Source: Oscillospiraceae bacterium
Lineage (GTDB): Bacteria; Bacillota; Clostridia; Oscillospirales; Oscillospiraceae
Direction of reading: 5' to 3'
DNA length: 64,000 bases
Assembly (NCBI GenBank): GCA_902778285.1
Contig: CACYXC010000017.1
Location: 1-64,000 of the forward strand
Shown: positions 16,628-25,600 of the stretch, in pieces
Layout of the letters: every line of letters begins with the position of its first letter
How positions within the stretch are numbered: the first letter of the stretch is position 1
Position numbers and translations under genes: made by a program
Notes under the pieces: model-generated
What the model was told of the DNA's origin: nothing
Database searches by the model: none
What the model saw: only the letters and a program-made list of their open reading frames with translations

Positions 16628-17893
16628 ATGACCTACCAGGAAGCTTTACAATATATCGACGGCGTGAGCTGGCTCGGCTCACGGCCGGGGCTCGAGCGCG
16701 TGACGGCGCTGCTGGAAAAGCTGGGCGACCCGCAGAACGCGCTGAAATTCGTCCACATCGCGGGCACCAACGGCAAGGGCAGCTGCGCGGCCATGACGGC
16801 CTCGGTGCTCCGGGCGGCGGGTTATCGGACGGGGCTTTTCACCTCGCCCTACCTCTTCCGCTTCAACGAGCGCATGCAGATAAACGGCGAAGCCATCGCC
16901 GACGAGACGCTGGCCGCCCTGGTGACGGAGATTCGCCCGATCGCCGACGCCATGGCCGATCACCCCACGGAGTTTGAGCTGATGACCGCCGTGGCCCTGC
17001 TCTGGTACCGGCGCGAAAAGTGCGACATCGTGGTGCTGGAGGTGGGGCTGGGCGGACGGCTGGACGCCACCAATGCGATCGCCGCGCCCGAGGCCGCGGT
17101 CATCATGAACATCGGCCTCGATCACACCGCCATCCTCGGCGATACCGTGGAGAAGATCGCCGCCGAGAAGGCGGGGATCGTCAAGCCGGGCTGCGAGGTC
17201 GCGCTCTATCAGCAGAGCGCGGGGGTCGAGGCCGTCGTGCGCGAAAAATGCGAATCCGCCGGCGCGCGGTTGCACGTCGCGGACTTCTCGCAGCTTGCGC
17301 CGGAGTTCGACAGCCTCGAGGGCCAGGTGTTTACATACCGGGGCGTGCCCTATGCCATCCCCCTGCTGGGGGAGCACCAGCTGAAAAACGCGGCCGTGGT
17401 GCTGGAGGTCGTGGAGATCCTGCGCCAGAAGGGCTGGGCGCTGCCGCAGGACGCGGTGGAGCACGGGCTCTACGCCGTCTCCTGGCCCGCGCGCTTCGAG
17501 CTCGTGCGCGCCGAGCCGCCCTTCGTGGTGGACGGCGGGCACAATCCCCAGTGCGCCGAGACCGTAGCGGCAAACCTCCGGCGTTATTTCCCGGACCGGC
17601 GGCATGTGCTGCTGTGCGGCGTGCTGGCCGACAAGGACTATGCCTCGCTGTTTGCCATCCTCAACACGGCCGCGGACGCCTACGTCTGCGTCACGCCGGA
17701 CAGCGCCCGGGCCCTGCCCGCGGAAAAGCTGGCGGAGCATCTGGCGCGCTACGGCAAGCCCGTCACGGTCTGCGCGGATATCCCCGCGGGCGTGGAGGCG
17801 GCCTCCGCCGCGGCCGGGGAGGACGGCGCGGTCTGCGCCGTCGGTTCGCTGTACATGGCCGGCGCGGTGAGGGCCTGCTTCGGGCTATACTGA
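16628..17893 (+). CDS. folC: Folylpolyglutamate synthase / dihydrofolate synthase
   Basis: A 421-aa cytosolic Mur-ligase-type enzyme that adds glutamate to dihydropteroate and to folates using ATP. The P-loop GTNGKGS is at about residues 46-52, followed by GLFTSPYLFRFNERMQING (a FolC signature), DIVVLEVGLGGRLDATN and, in the C-terminal domain, DGGHNPQC. The length is typical. It is followed by a tandem repeat array and ruvX. With folA and thyA at 37-38 kb it makes up part of the one-carbon pathway. Confidence 0.95.
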   Translation: MTYQEALQYIDGVSWLGSRPGLERVTALLEKLGDPQNALKFVHIAGTNGKGSCAAMTASVLRAAGYRTGLFTSPYLFRFNERMQINGEAIADETLAALVTEIRPIADAMADHPTEFELMTAVALLWYRREKCDIVVLEVGLGGRLDATNAIAAPEAAVIMNIGLDHTAILGDTVEKIAAEKAGIVKPGCEVALYQQSAGVEAVVREKCESAGARLHVADFSQLAPEFDSLEGQVFTYRGVPYAIPLLGEHQLKNAAVVLEVVEILRQKGWALPQDAVEHGLYAVSWPARFELVRAEPPFVVDGGHNPQCAETVAANLRRYFPDRRHVLLCGVLADKDYASLFAILNTAADAYVCVTPDSARALPAEKLAEHLARYGKPVTVCADIPAGVEAASAAAGEDGAVCAVGSLYMAGAVRACFGLY

Positions 17894-17973
17894 ACAGGCT
17901 TCCCCGCGCACGGGGAAGCTCCCGCGGAGCGGGTGATGAGGTCCTTTCTTAGAGATTTATGCGAGATGCACAA

Positions 17974-18281
17974 GGGGACCTCATCCGGCCCTTCGGGCCA
18001 CCTTCCCCGCGCACGGGGAAGGCCATAAGGAAGGGACCTCATCCGTCTGCCCTTCGGGCAGCCACCTTCCCCCGAGGGGGAAGGCTAAAAGGAAGGGACC
18101 TCATCCGTCTGCTCTTCGGGCAGCCACCTTCCCCAGAGGGGAAGGCCATAAGGAAGGGACCTCATCCGTCTGCTCTTCAGGCAGCCACCTTTCCCCGAGG
18201 GGGAAGGCTAAAAGGAAGGGACCTCATCCGTCTGCTCTTCAGGCAGCCACCTTCCCCCGAGGGGGAAGGCTAAAAGGAAGG
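17974..18281 (+). repeat. Tandem array of five about 61-bp hairpin repeats before ruvX
   Basis: Five units start with GGGACCTCATCCG at 17974, 18033, 18095, 18156 and 18218. Each holds two small hairpins (CTGCCCTTCGGGCAG-like and CCTTCCCCCGAGGGGGAAGG-like). The end of the last unit, AAAGGAAGGAG, becomes the ribosome site of ruvX. Related units occur at 17900-17945, 52020-52085, 53807-53905 and 54277-54375. Confidence 0.9.
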
Positions 18282-18289
18282 AGATTAAA

Positions 18290-18700
18290 ATGCGCATCAT
18301 GGCGATCGATTACGGCGATCAGAGGATCGGGCTCGCGGTCTCGGACCTGCTCGGCATGCTGGCCGGCGAGGCCTGGACCATGAACGAGTGGAACCGCGAG
18401 CGGGCCGCCCTGCGCATCGCCGAGGAGGCGAAAACGCGCGAGGTCGGCACGCTGGTGCTGGGCCTGCCGAAGAACATGGACGGCACGGAGGGCCCGCGGG
18501 CCGCGCTGAGCCGGGAGTTCAAAAAGCTGCTGGAGGAGGCCTCCGGCCTGCCCGTCGTGCTGTGGGACGAGCGGCGCAGCAGCATCGAGGCGCACGCCAT
18601 CCTGCACGCGGCCGGGAAGAAGGAGCGCCTGCACCGCAAAAGCGTGGACGCCGTGGCGGCGAGCCTGATCCTGGAGGGCTATCTGGGCAGTTTGAAATAA
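18290..18700 (+). CDS. ruvX: Putative Holliday junction resolvase / pre-16S rRNA nuclease YqgF
   Basis: A 136-aa protein of the RNase H-like YqgF family, linked to 16S rRNA 5'-end maturation. Conserved blocks: AIDYGDQRIGLAVSD with the first catalytic Asp (residue 6), LVLGLPKNMDGTEGPRA, WDERRSS with the catalytic Glu, and the C-terminal KSVDAVAASLILEGYL with the last Asp. The ATG at 18290 lies 7 bases after GGAAGGAG, which belongs to the last unit of the upstream repeat array. Followed closely by the DUF2130 gene. Confidence 0.92.
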   Translation: MRIMAIDYGDQRIGLAVSDLLGMLAGEAWTMNEWNRERAALRIAEEAKTREVGTLVLGLPKNMDGTEGPRAALSREFKKLLEEASGLPVVLWDERRSSIEAHAILHAAGKKERLHRKSVDAVAASLILEGYLGSLK

Positions 18701-18736
18701 GAGCAAACACAGGGCAGGACCGATGGGAGGATCGTG

Positions 18737-19993
18737 ATGGAACAGATCAAATGCCCCAAGTGCGGGGAGGTTTTTCAGATCGACGAGGCGGGCTATGCCG
18801 CCATTGTCAAGCAAGTCCGGGATCGGGAATTTGAAAAAGAGCTCCGGGCCCGGGAGGAAACGGCCGTGCGCCTGGCCGAATCCGAAAAGGAGCGCGAGAT
18901 CACCGCGCTGCGCGCAAAGCTCGGCGAGCAGGAGAAGCTCGGCGCAGCAGAACGGGACGCTGCCGTGCAGCGGACCGTCGCTGAAAAGGAGAAACAGATC
19001 TCGGCGCTGGAGGAGAAACTGCGCGGCGCTGAGCTGGAGAAGAAATTTGCTGTGCAGGACGCGATCAACGCGCAGGCCGAGGCGGCCCACAGCCGGGAGC
19101 TCGCGATCCGGGAACTGGAGGGGCAGATCGAACGGCTGAAAAGCGATTTCGCCCTGCAGCAGGAGAAGAGCCAGAGCGAACGGGAGCTGCTTCTGAAGCA
19201 GAAGGATGAGCAGATCGCTTTCTACCGCGACATGAAGACCCGCCTCTCGACCAAGATGGTCGGCGAATCTCTGGAGCAGCACTGTGAGATCGAGTTCAAC
19301 CGCATCCGCGCCGCCGCTTTCCCACACGCCTATTTTGAGAAGGACAACGACGCGCGCTCCGGCTCCAAGGGCGACTTCATCTTCCGCGACTATGACGAGC
19401 AGGGACTGGAATATCTCTCTATCATGTTCGAGATGAAAAACGAGATGGACGAGACCGCGACCAAGCACAAAAACGAGGACTTTTTCAAAAAGCTGGACAA
19501 GGACCGGAACGAAAAGCGCTGTGAATACGCCGTGCTGGTTTCGCTGCTCGAGTCCGACAGCGAGTACTATAACGGCGGCATCGTGGACGTTTCGCACCGC
19601 TATCCGAAGATGTACGTGATCCGCCCACAGTTCTTCCTGCCGCTGATCTCCCTGCTGCGCAACGCCGCGCAGAACGCGCTGGGCTACCGGCGGGAGCTGG
19701 CGCTGGCGCGCTCACAGAATCTGGACGTGGAGAACTTCAACAACCAGCTTCTGGATTTCAAAAGCCGCTTTTCCCGCAACTACGAGCTTGCCAGCCGAAA
19801 ATTCCGGGAGGCCATCGAGGAGATCGACAAAACCATCAGCCATCTGCAGAAGACCCGCGACGCGCTGGTTTCCTCCGAGAACAATCTGCGCCTGGCCAAC
19901 GACAAGGCCGAGGATCTGAGCATCAAAAAGCTCACGAAGAACAATCCCACCATGACCGGGCTGTTTCAGGACGCGGGAATCGAGATCCGATAA
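18737..19993 (+). CDS. DUF2130 domain-containing protein
   Basis: A 418-aa protein. It starts with a zinc-ribbon-like CPKCGEVFQID, continues with a long coiled coil (about residues 25-165, rich in EKE/RELL), and ends in the DUF2130 domain (MKTRLSTKMVGESLEQHCEIEFN, SKGDFIFRDYDEQG, FEMKNEMDETATKHKNEDFF, VSLLESDSEYYNGGIVDVSHRYPKM). DUF2130 is thought to have a restriction-endonuclease-like fold; the E-x-K within FEMKNE would fit. Function is not known. ATG at 18737 has GGGAGG 6 bases upstream. No partner is evident. Confidence 0.85.
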   Translation: MEQIKCPKCGEVFQIDEAGYAAIVKQVRDREFEKELRAREETAVRLAESEKEREITALRAKLGEQEKLGAAERDAAVQRTVAEKEKQISALEEKLRGAELEKKFAVQDAINAQAEAAHSRELAIRELEGQIERLKSDFALQQEKSQSERELLLKQKDEQIAFYRDMKTRLSTKMVGESLEQHCEIEFNRIRAAAFPHAYFEKDNDARSGSKGDFIFRDYDEQGLEYLSIMFEMKNEMDETATKHKNEDFFKKLDKDRNEKRCEYAVLVSLLESDSEYYNGGIVDVSHRYPKMYVIRPQFFLPLISLLRNAAQNALGYRRELALARSQNLDVENFNNQLLDFKSRFSRNYELASRKFREAIEEIDKTISHLQKTRDALVSSENNLRLANDKAEDLSIKKLTKNNPTMTGLFQDAGIEIR

Positions 19994-20029
19994 CAGCGGC
20001 GCTTTTTTGGCCCGCAGGCAAAAAAAGGA

Positions 20030-20058
20030 TTTACTTCTTTACGGACAGCGAGTAAAAT
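20030..20058 (+). promoter_or_regulatory. Promoter of the MscS-type channel gene
   Basis: TTTACT (20030-20035) and TAAAAT (20053-20058) are 17 bases apart and 31 bases ahead of the start codon. Confidence 0.7.
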
Positions 20059-20088
20059 AAACATATAAAAATGAAGGGAGAGATCACT

Positions 20089-20889
20089 ATGAATCAAGTC
20101 CTCCAGTCCATCGGCATTTCCTCCGTTGAGGTCCTGCTCCACGCCCTCGTGACGCTGGTGGTCTGCGTCATCGCCATCAAGATCGTCACCAACATCGTAG
20201 ACAAGCTCCTCAACCGCAGCCTCAAGCTGGACAACACGCTGCGCCACTATATCGGCTCCGCCGTTCACACGGTGCTTTGGGTCCTGGCCGTCATCATCGT
20301 GGCCAAGTCCCTGGGCATCGACACGGCCTCCCTGGTCGCTCTGGTCGGCGTCGCCGGTCTGGCTCTGTCCCTGTCCGTGCAGAACGTGATGTCCAACCTC
20401 TTCTCCGGCATCACCCTGCTCATCACCAAGCCCTTCACCACCGGCGACGTCGTGGAAGTGGCCGGCAAGCTGGGCACCGTCAAGGCCGTCGGCCTGTTCT
20501 ACACCCAGCTCGACACGCTGGACAATGTCGCCGTCTCCATCCCCAACAGCGACGTGACCGGCGCGCATATCAACAACTTCAGCCGCGAGCCGCTGCGCCG
20601 CGTGGACCGCACCTTCACCGCCTCCTATGAGTGCCCCACCGAGGACGTGAAGGCCGCCATCTTCGACGCCATCGCCAAGGACGAGCGCATCCTGGCCGAT
20701 CCCGCCCCCTTTGTCCGCCTGCTGGACTACAAGGGCAGCACCGTGGAATACGTCGTGCGCGTCTGGTGCAAGAACGCCGATTACTGGGGCGTTTACTTCG
20801 ACCTCAACGAGAACGTGCGCGAGAGCTTTGCCGCCAAGGGCGTCAAGTTCAGCTACGAGCACGTCAACGTCCACATCGTGGAGAAGTAA
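20089..20889 (+). CDS. mscS: Small-conductance mechanosensitive channel (MscS family)
   Basis: A 266-aa membrane protein close in length to E. coli MscS. Three helices occupy about residues 12-115, the third being the pore-lining one (LVALVGVAGLALSLSVQNVMSNLFSGITLL), followed by the beta domain (KPFTTGDVVEVAGKLGTVKAVGLFYTQLDTLDNVAVSIPNSDV) and a C-terminal alpha/beta domain. It opens under membrane tension and releases solutes on osmotic downshock. Start at 20089 chosen for AAGGGAG upstream rather than the ATG at 20071, which overlaps it. Confidence 0.95.
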   Translation: MNQVLQSIGISSVEVLLHALVTLVVCVIAIKIVTNIVDKLLNRSLKLDNTLRHYIGSAVHTVLWVLAVIIVAKSLGIDTASLVALVGVAGLALSLSVQNVMSNLFSGITLLITKPFTTGDVVEVAGKLGTVKAVGLFYTQLDTLDNVAVSIPNSDVTGAHINNFSREPLRRVDRTFTASYECPTEDVKAAIFDAIAKDERILADPAPFVRLLDYKGSTVEYVVRVWCKNADYWGVYFDLNENVRESFAAKGVKFSYEHVNVHIVEK

Positions 20890-20928
20890 GGCGATACAAC
20901 AAAAGCTTCGGAAAAGGCGCTTCCCTTT

Positions 20929-21352
20929 AGGGCGTGCAAGTTAGGGATACGACAGCCGCAAACAGGATGTTTTCGCGCCAGACTTCGTTGCGCGTACTCG
21001 GAATACATATCCAGTATTCCTGCGCCGCTCGCCTCGTCTGACACGAAAAGCTCTCTGTTTGCGGTGCAAAGCAGTTTTGCGAGAGTCATTTTTTGTTCAG
21101 GCAAAACAGAAAACACCGGGAATACTTCGTGTATTTCCGGTGTTTTCAGACTGTAGACAAACCCATGCTGCCGAAGTTTGACACGCATGGGGAGAGCGCG
21201 AGAGGGGATTGGTTATTCCCTCTCGCGATTGATATACTCAAGTCGACAGCTTGAAAACACCGGGAATACTTCGTGTATTTCCGGTGTTTTCTGTGAAGCA
21301 AGGGCGGAAAAGGGCCTCGCAAAACCTGTCGGCCCCCTAATTTGCACGCCCT
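20929..21352. mobile_element. Non-coding element with inverted ends, 424 bp
   Basis: The two ends are inverted copies: AGGGCGTGCAAGTTAGGG at 20929-20946 and the complement of AGGGCGTGCAAATTAGGG at 21335-21352, with further matching inward (CGACAG and a TTTTGCGAG motif). There is no coding frame inside. A family A element (21109-21291) is nested in it. It looks like a MITE; I cannot identify the target-site duplication. Confidence 0.6.
21109..21291 (-). mobile_element. Terminator-duplicating element, family A, copy 1
   Basis: Two identical 39-bp hairpin sequences (GAAAACACCGGG..., 21109-21147 and 21253-21291) bracket a 105-bp interior. The reverse complement of the interior starts AAGCTGTCGACTTGAGTAT and ends GTTTGTCTACAGTCT, matching copies at 26128-26352 (almost exactly, apart from a deletion of about 55 bases) and 40210-40411. 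The inner ends CAAGCTGTCGACAAA and CAGACTGTAGACAAA are imperfect inverted repeats of each other. Confidence 0.75.
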
Positions 21353-21474
21353 TTGAGCGTCTTTTCTTCATGAACCGGCTCAACCGCCGCGCGAGTCACT
21401 CCCCGTGACAGTCGCTGGATTCTCAGGCGGCGATCTGCTAAGATGAGGTCACAACAGACAAGGAGGACAACAAA

Positions 21475-22491
21475 ATGGAAATGGGAAAAGAGATCCGCCG
21501 CCTGCGCAATGCGCGCGGGCTGACCCAGGAGGCCCTCGCCGCCGCGCTGAACGTGACCGCGCAGACCGTCAGCAAATGGGAGTGCGGCAACAGCATCCCC
21601 GACGTGCAGCTGCTGCCGGAGATCGCCGTATACTTCGGCGTCAGCATCGACCAGCTCTTCGCCATGAGCCCGGAGCAGCAGATGGAGCGCATCGAGAATC
21701 ACATCTACGACCGGGGCATGTTTACCGAGGCCGAGGAGCGGCAGCTCGAGCAGCAGCTCGGCGTCTTCGCCGAGGATCCGGCTCTGGAGGGACAGGCGAA
21801 GCTCCTGCTGACCAAGCTCTACAACAACCAGGCCGAGCAGTACCGCCTGCTGGCCGTGGAGATGGGCAAGGAGGCCGTCGAGAAGACCGGCGGCGGCCAC
21901 GACGCCGTCAGCGAGCTGGCCAACGCCTGGGGCAGCTACATGCCCGACTGGAACGTGCGCAATCACCACGCGCTCATCGACTGGTTCAGCGATTACTGCC
22001 GCCGCCATCCGGACAACCGCGCCGCCCTGATGTGGCTGCTGGACAACCTCATCGACGACCGCCGCCTGACCGAGGCGCGGGAATGGCTGGAGAAGCTTGC
22101 CCGGATCGACAGCAGTTTCCGCACGCCCATGTACCGCTATCTGATCGCGCTCGCGGCGGGAGAGAAGGACGAGAGCGAAAAGCAGAAACGCGAGCTCGAG
22201 GCGCTCGCGGACAGCGAGTGGTGCTGCGCCCTGACCCTGGGTGACATCTGCACCCAGCGCCAGGAATACGACGAGGCGGTCGCGTGGTACCGCAGAGGCC
22301 AGCAGCTGCAACCCTCGCCGAAATTCACCGACAGCGCCACAAGCATCGCCCACATCTGTGAGATCCGAGGCGACAGGGAAGGCGCGATCGAGGCCTACCG
22401 GGAGGTCCTGCGCCTGCTGAAGGAGGACTGGGGCATCGTCAGCGGCGAGGAGCGCGAGGCGGTGGAGCGCGCCATTCGGAAGCTGCAGTGA
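21475..22491 (+). CDS. XRE-type regulator with TPR-like C-terminal domain
   Basis: A 338-aa protein. Residues about 5-60 form an HTH (MGKEIRRLRNARGLTQEALA, NVTAQTVSKWECGNSIPDVQ, YFGVSIDQLF). The rest is helical and repeat-like (RALIDWFSDYCRRHPDNRAALMWLLD, EYDEAVAWYRRGQQLQP), similar to TPR-containing transcription factors of Bacillota that respond to peptides or other ligands. AAGGAGG lies 8 bases ahead of the ATG. It stands alone between repeat-rich DNA and the M16C peptidase gene, which it may or may not control. Confidence 0.85.
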   Translation: MEMGKEIRRLRNARGLTQEALAAALNVTAQTVSKWECGNSIPDVQLLPEIAVYFGVSIDQLFAMSPEQQMERIENHIYDRGMFTEAEERQLEQQLGVFAEDPALEGQAKLLLTKLYNNQAEQYRLLAVEMGKEAVEKTGGGHDAVSELANAWGSYMPDWNVRNHHALIDWFSDYCRRHPDNRAALMWLLDNLIDDRRLTEAREWLEKLARIDSSFRTPMYRYLIALAAGEKDESEKQKRELEALADSEWCCALTLGDICTQRQEYDEAVAWYRRGQQLQPSPKFTDSATSIAHICEIRGDREGAIEAYREVLRLLKEDWGIVSGEEREAVERAIRKLQ

Positions 22492-22522
22492 GGCGCTGCC
22501 GCCTGCCGCAAAGCGCAGAGAT

Positions 22523-22562
22523 TGAAAAAAACGGCTTGACCCGTGCGGTCAGGCCGTTTTTT
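22523..22562 (+). terminator. Terminator after the XRE/TPR gene
   Basis: AAAAACGGCTTGACC pairs with GGTCAGGCCGTTTTT around a short loop, followed by T residues. Confidence 0.8.
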
Positions 22563-22618
22563 TCGCTCCCGGCGGGCACACTACGCTTGATACAGCTTTA
22601 CACAGCTTTGTTTTTTTC

Positions 22619-22647
22619 TTGACAGACAGGCGCCGCGCGCCTAAAAT
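22619..22647 (+). promoter_or_regulatory. Promoter of the M16C peptidase gene
   Basis: TTGACA (22619-22624) and TAAAAT (22642-22647) are 17 bases apart, 41 bases before the start codon. Confidence 0.8.
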
Positions 22648-22688
22648 GAGGTATCGCTATTTTTTATTGCAGGAGGAACAGGAATACG

Positions 22689-25600
22689 ATGAAAAAACTG
22701 CTGTCCGTTTTGCTTGCCCTCGCGCTGCTGCTGTCCGCGGGCGCCTTCGCCGCGCCGGGCCGGGCCTACGCCGAGGACGCGCCCGCGCTGCCCGCTTTGG
22801 GCGACACGGTCGAGGGCTTTGTGGTGAAGGATCTGCGCGACTTCCCGCTGGTCGGCGCCGAGATCGTGCTCTTCGAGCATGAGCGCACCGGCGCGCAGCT
22901 GGTGTACATCGCCAACAACGATCGGAACCGCGTCTTCGACCTGAGCTTCTTCACCCGGGCCATCGACAACACGGGCCTGCCCCATGTGTTTGAGCATGCC
23001 ACGCTGGACGGCTCCGAGAAGTACCCCTCCAAGGCGCTGTTCTTCAACCTCTCCTACCAGACCTACAACACCTTCATGAACGCCATGACCGGCGCGCTGT
23101 ATACCACCTACCCGGTGGCGAGCCTCTCCGAGGCGCAGCTGCTCAAGTATGCCGACTACTATACCGACAGCTGCCTGCACCCGATGATCCTCGAGGATGA
23201 GAGCATCTTCCGCGAGGAGGCCTGGCGCTACCGCCTGGCGGACGCGGAGGACGAGCTGTCCATTGAGGGCACGGTCTACTCCGAGATGCTGGGCGCCATG
23301 GATCTGACGAGCACGGCCTACAGCAATCTGCTGCGCGCCGCTTTCCCCGGCTCCACGATCGGCAATATCTCCGGCGGCGATCCGGCCTTCATCCCCGACA
23401 TGACCTGGGAATCTCTGCGCGACTATCACGAGCTGTACTACCACCCCTCCAACTGCTGCGCCTATCTCTACGGCCAGTTCGAGGACTACATCGCCTTCCT
23501 CAAGCTGCTGGACGAGGCCTTCGCGCCCTATGAAAAGCGCGAGTTCGACTTCACGGACGCGGACTATGTCCCGTTGACCGAGAGCGTCACCGATCTGCAG
23601 GCCTTCCCGGTGGAGGCCGGCTCCTCCGCCGACAACACCTCCGAAATCTTCTACGCCTTCGTCTGCCCCGGACTCAATCAGGACCCGCAGGAGGAGCTGG
23701 TGCTCAACACCCTGACCGACCTGCTGGTGGTCGACGCCTCGCCTCTGATGCAGGCGCTGAAGAAGGCGCTGCCCAGCGGACAGTTTGCGTCCTATATCGA
23801 GCTGGACGGGCAGGAAGACATGATCGTGGTCTACGGCAGCAACCTCAACCCCGATGACGCGGAGACCTTCCGCAGCACCGTGGACGAGGCGCTGGCCGGT
23901 CTTGCCGAGACCGGCTTCCCCCAGGAGCTGGTGGACGGCGTGATGTCCTCCCTGTCCCTGTCCATCAAGCTCACCGGCGAGAGCGAGCTCGTCGGCGAGC
24001 CGCTGATCGAGTCTCTCATCGGCTACTATGCCTCCACCGGCGAGCTCTACGGCTACATGGACTATGTGGACGCCATGGAGCAGATCGACGAGTGGAACGA
24101 GCAGGACCTCTACCGTGAGGCCATCCAGAACTGGCTGCTCGGCGCCGAAGTCACGGTCCTGAGCGCGACCTATCCCGAGCCCGGCCTGCGCGAGCAGCTG
24201 GACGAGGCCGAGGCGGCCCGCCTGGCCGAGGTCAAGGCCGGCATGAGCGAGGAGGAGCTGCAGGCTCTCGTCGAGCAGACCAACGCCGAGGACGAGCCTG
24301 ACGACGCCTCCGCCTATGTCGCCGCGCTGCAGGCGGTGACGGTCTCCTCCCTGCCCGAGGAGATCCGCCTCTACGACGTGGCCGAGAAGGAAGAGGACGG
24401 CGTGCGCTATATCGACGTCGCCGCCGATGTGGACGGCGTGGGCAACCCGATCCTGCTGCTGGACGCCTCCGCTCTGCCGCAGGAGGACATCCTGTGGTTC
24501 GCGCTCTACTGCAAGCTGCTCGGCGAGCTGGACACCGCCTCCTACACGCAGGAGGAGCTGTCCGTGCTGAGGACACGTTATCTCTACAACGGCCAGATCC
24601 GCCTCTCCATTGCGGAGGATCTGGAGAGCGGCGAGCTCTGCCCGCGTCTGCGCGCCGAGTGGATGTCCGCGGACGAGGATCTGGCTGCGGGCTACGATCT
24701 CGTCTATGAGATGCTCTACAACAGCGATTTCAGCGACGGCGAGCGACTGTCCGGCCTGATCACCAAGACCAAGGCCGCGCTCAAGAGCGACATCAACGGC
24801 GAGCCCTACCGCGCCGCGATCTTCCGCGCGCTGGGCTATTATTCCCCGCTCTACCGCTACTACAGCTACTTTAACTTCACGGATTTCTACAGCTTCCTTG
24901 AGCAGGTCGAGGCTATGGCCGCCGAGGATCCCGCCGCGGTGACGGCGAAGCTCGAGAGCATCCGCGATTACTTCCACAACCGCGACAAGGCCGTCGCCGT
25001 CTATGCCGGCAGCGAGGACGGTATCGCCGTCAACGCCCCGCTGGCCGCCGCCTTCCTCGGCAAGCTCGACAACACGCCGCGCGAGCCGGTCGCCTATGAG
25101 CTGCCGCAGCCCGCGAAGAACGAGGCGCTGATCCTTGACAGTACCGTCTCCTACAACGGCGTGGCCATCGACTTTGCGTCCCTCGGCCTCGAGGATTACA
25201 GCGGCGACATGAGCGCCGTGGCGAGCCTCGTCTCCGATGCCTACCTCTACCCGATGCTCCGCGATCAGTACGGCGCCTACGGTGTGCTCCATGACTTCAT
25301 GGAGGACTGCGGCCCCTATGTGGTCTCTTACCGCGACCCGAACATCGGCGAGACCTTCCGGGTCTATGAGGATCTGCCCGACTTCCTGACAGAGCTCGAG
25401 ATGGATCAGGAGGAGCTGGACGGCTACATCCTCTCCACTTACTCCCGCTATGCCGCCTCCCAGGGCGAGTTGAGCGGCGCCGCCGAGGCCGCCATGGACG
25501 CCGTGACCCACGACTCCCAGGAGAAGAAGCTCGACTATATGCGCGCGCTCAAGGCACTCACGCCCGAGGCGCTGCAGGACTACGCCGCGCTCTATGCGGC

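Noticed and set aside
17974..18281. Possible CRISPR array before ruvX
   Set aside because: The units are about 61 bp with almost no variable spacer; they are tandem hairpin repeats and no cas genes are near.
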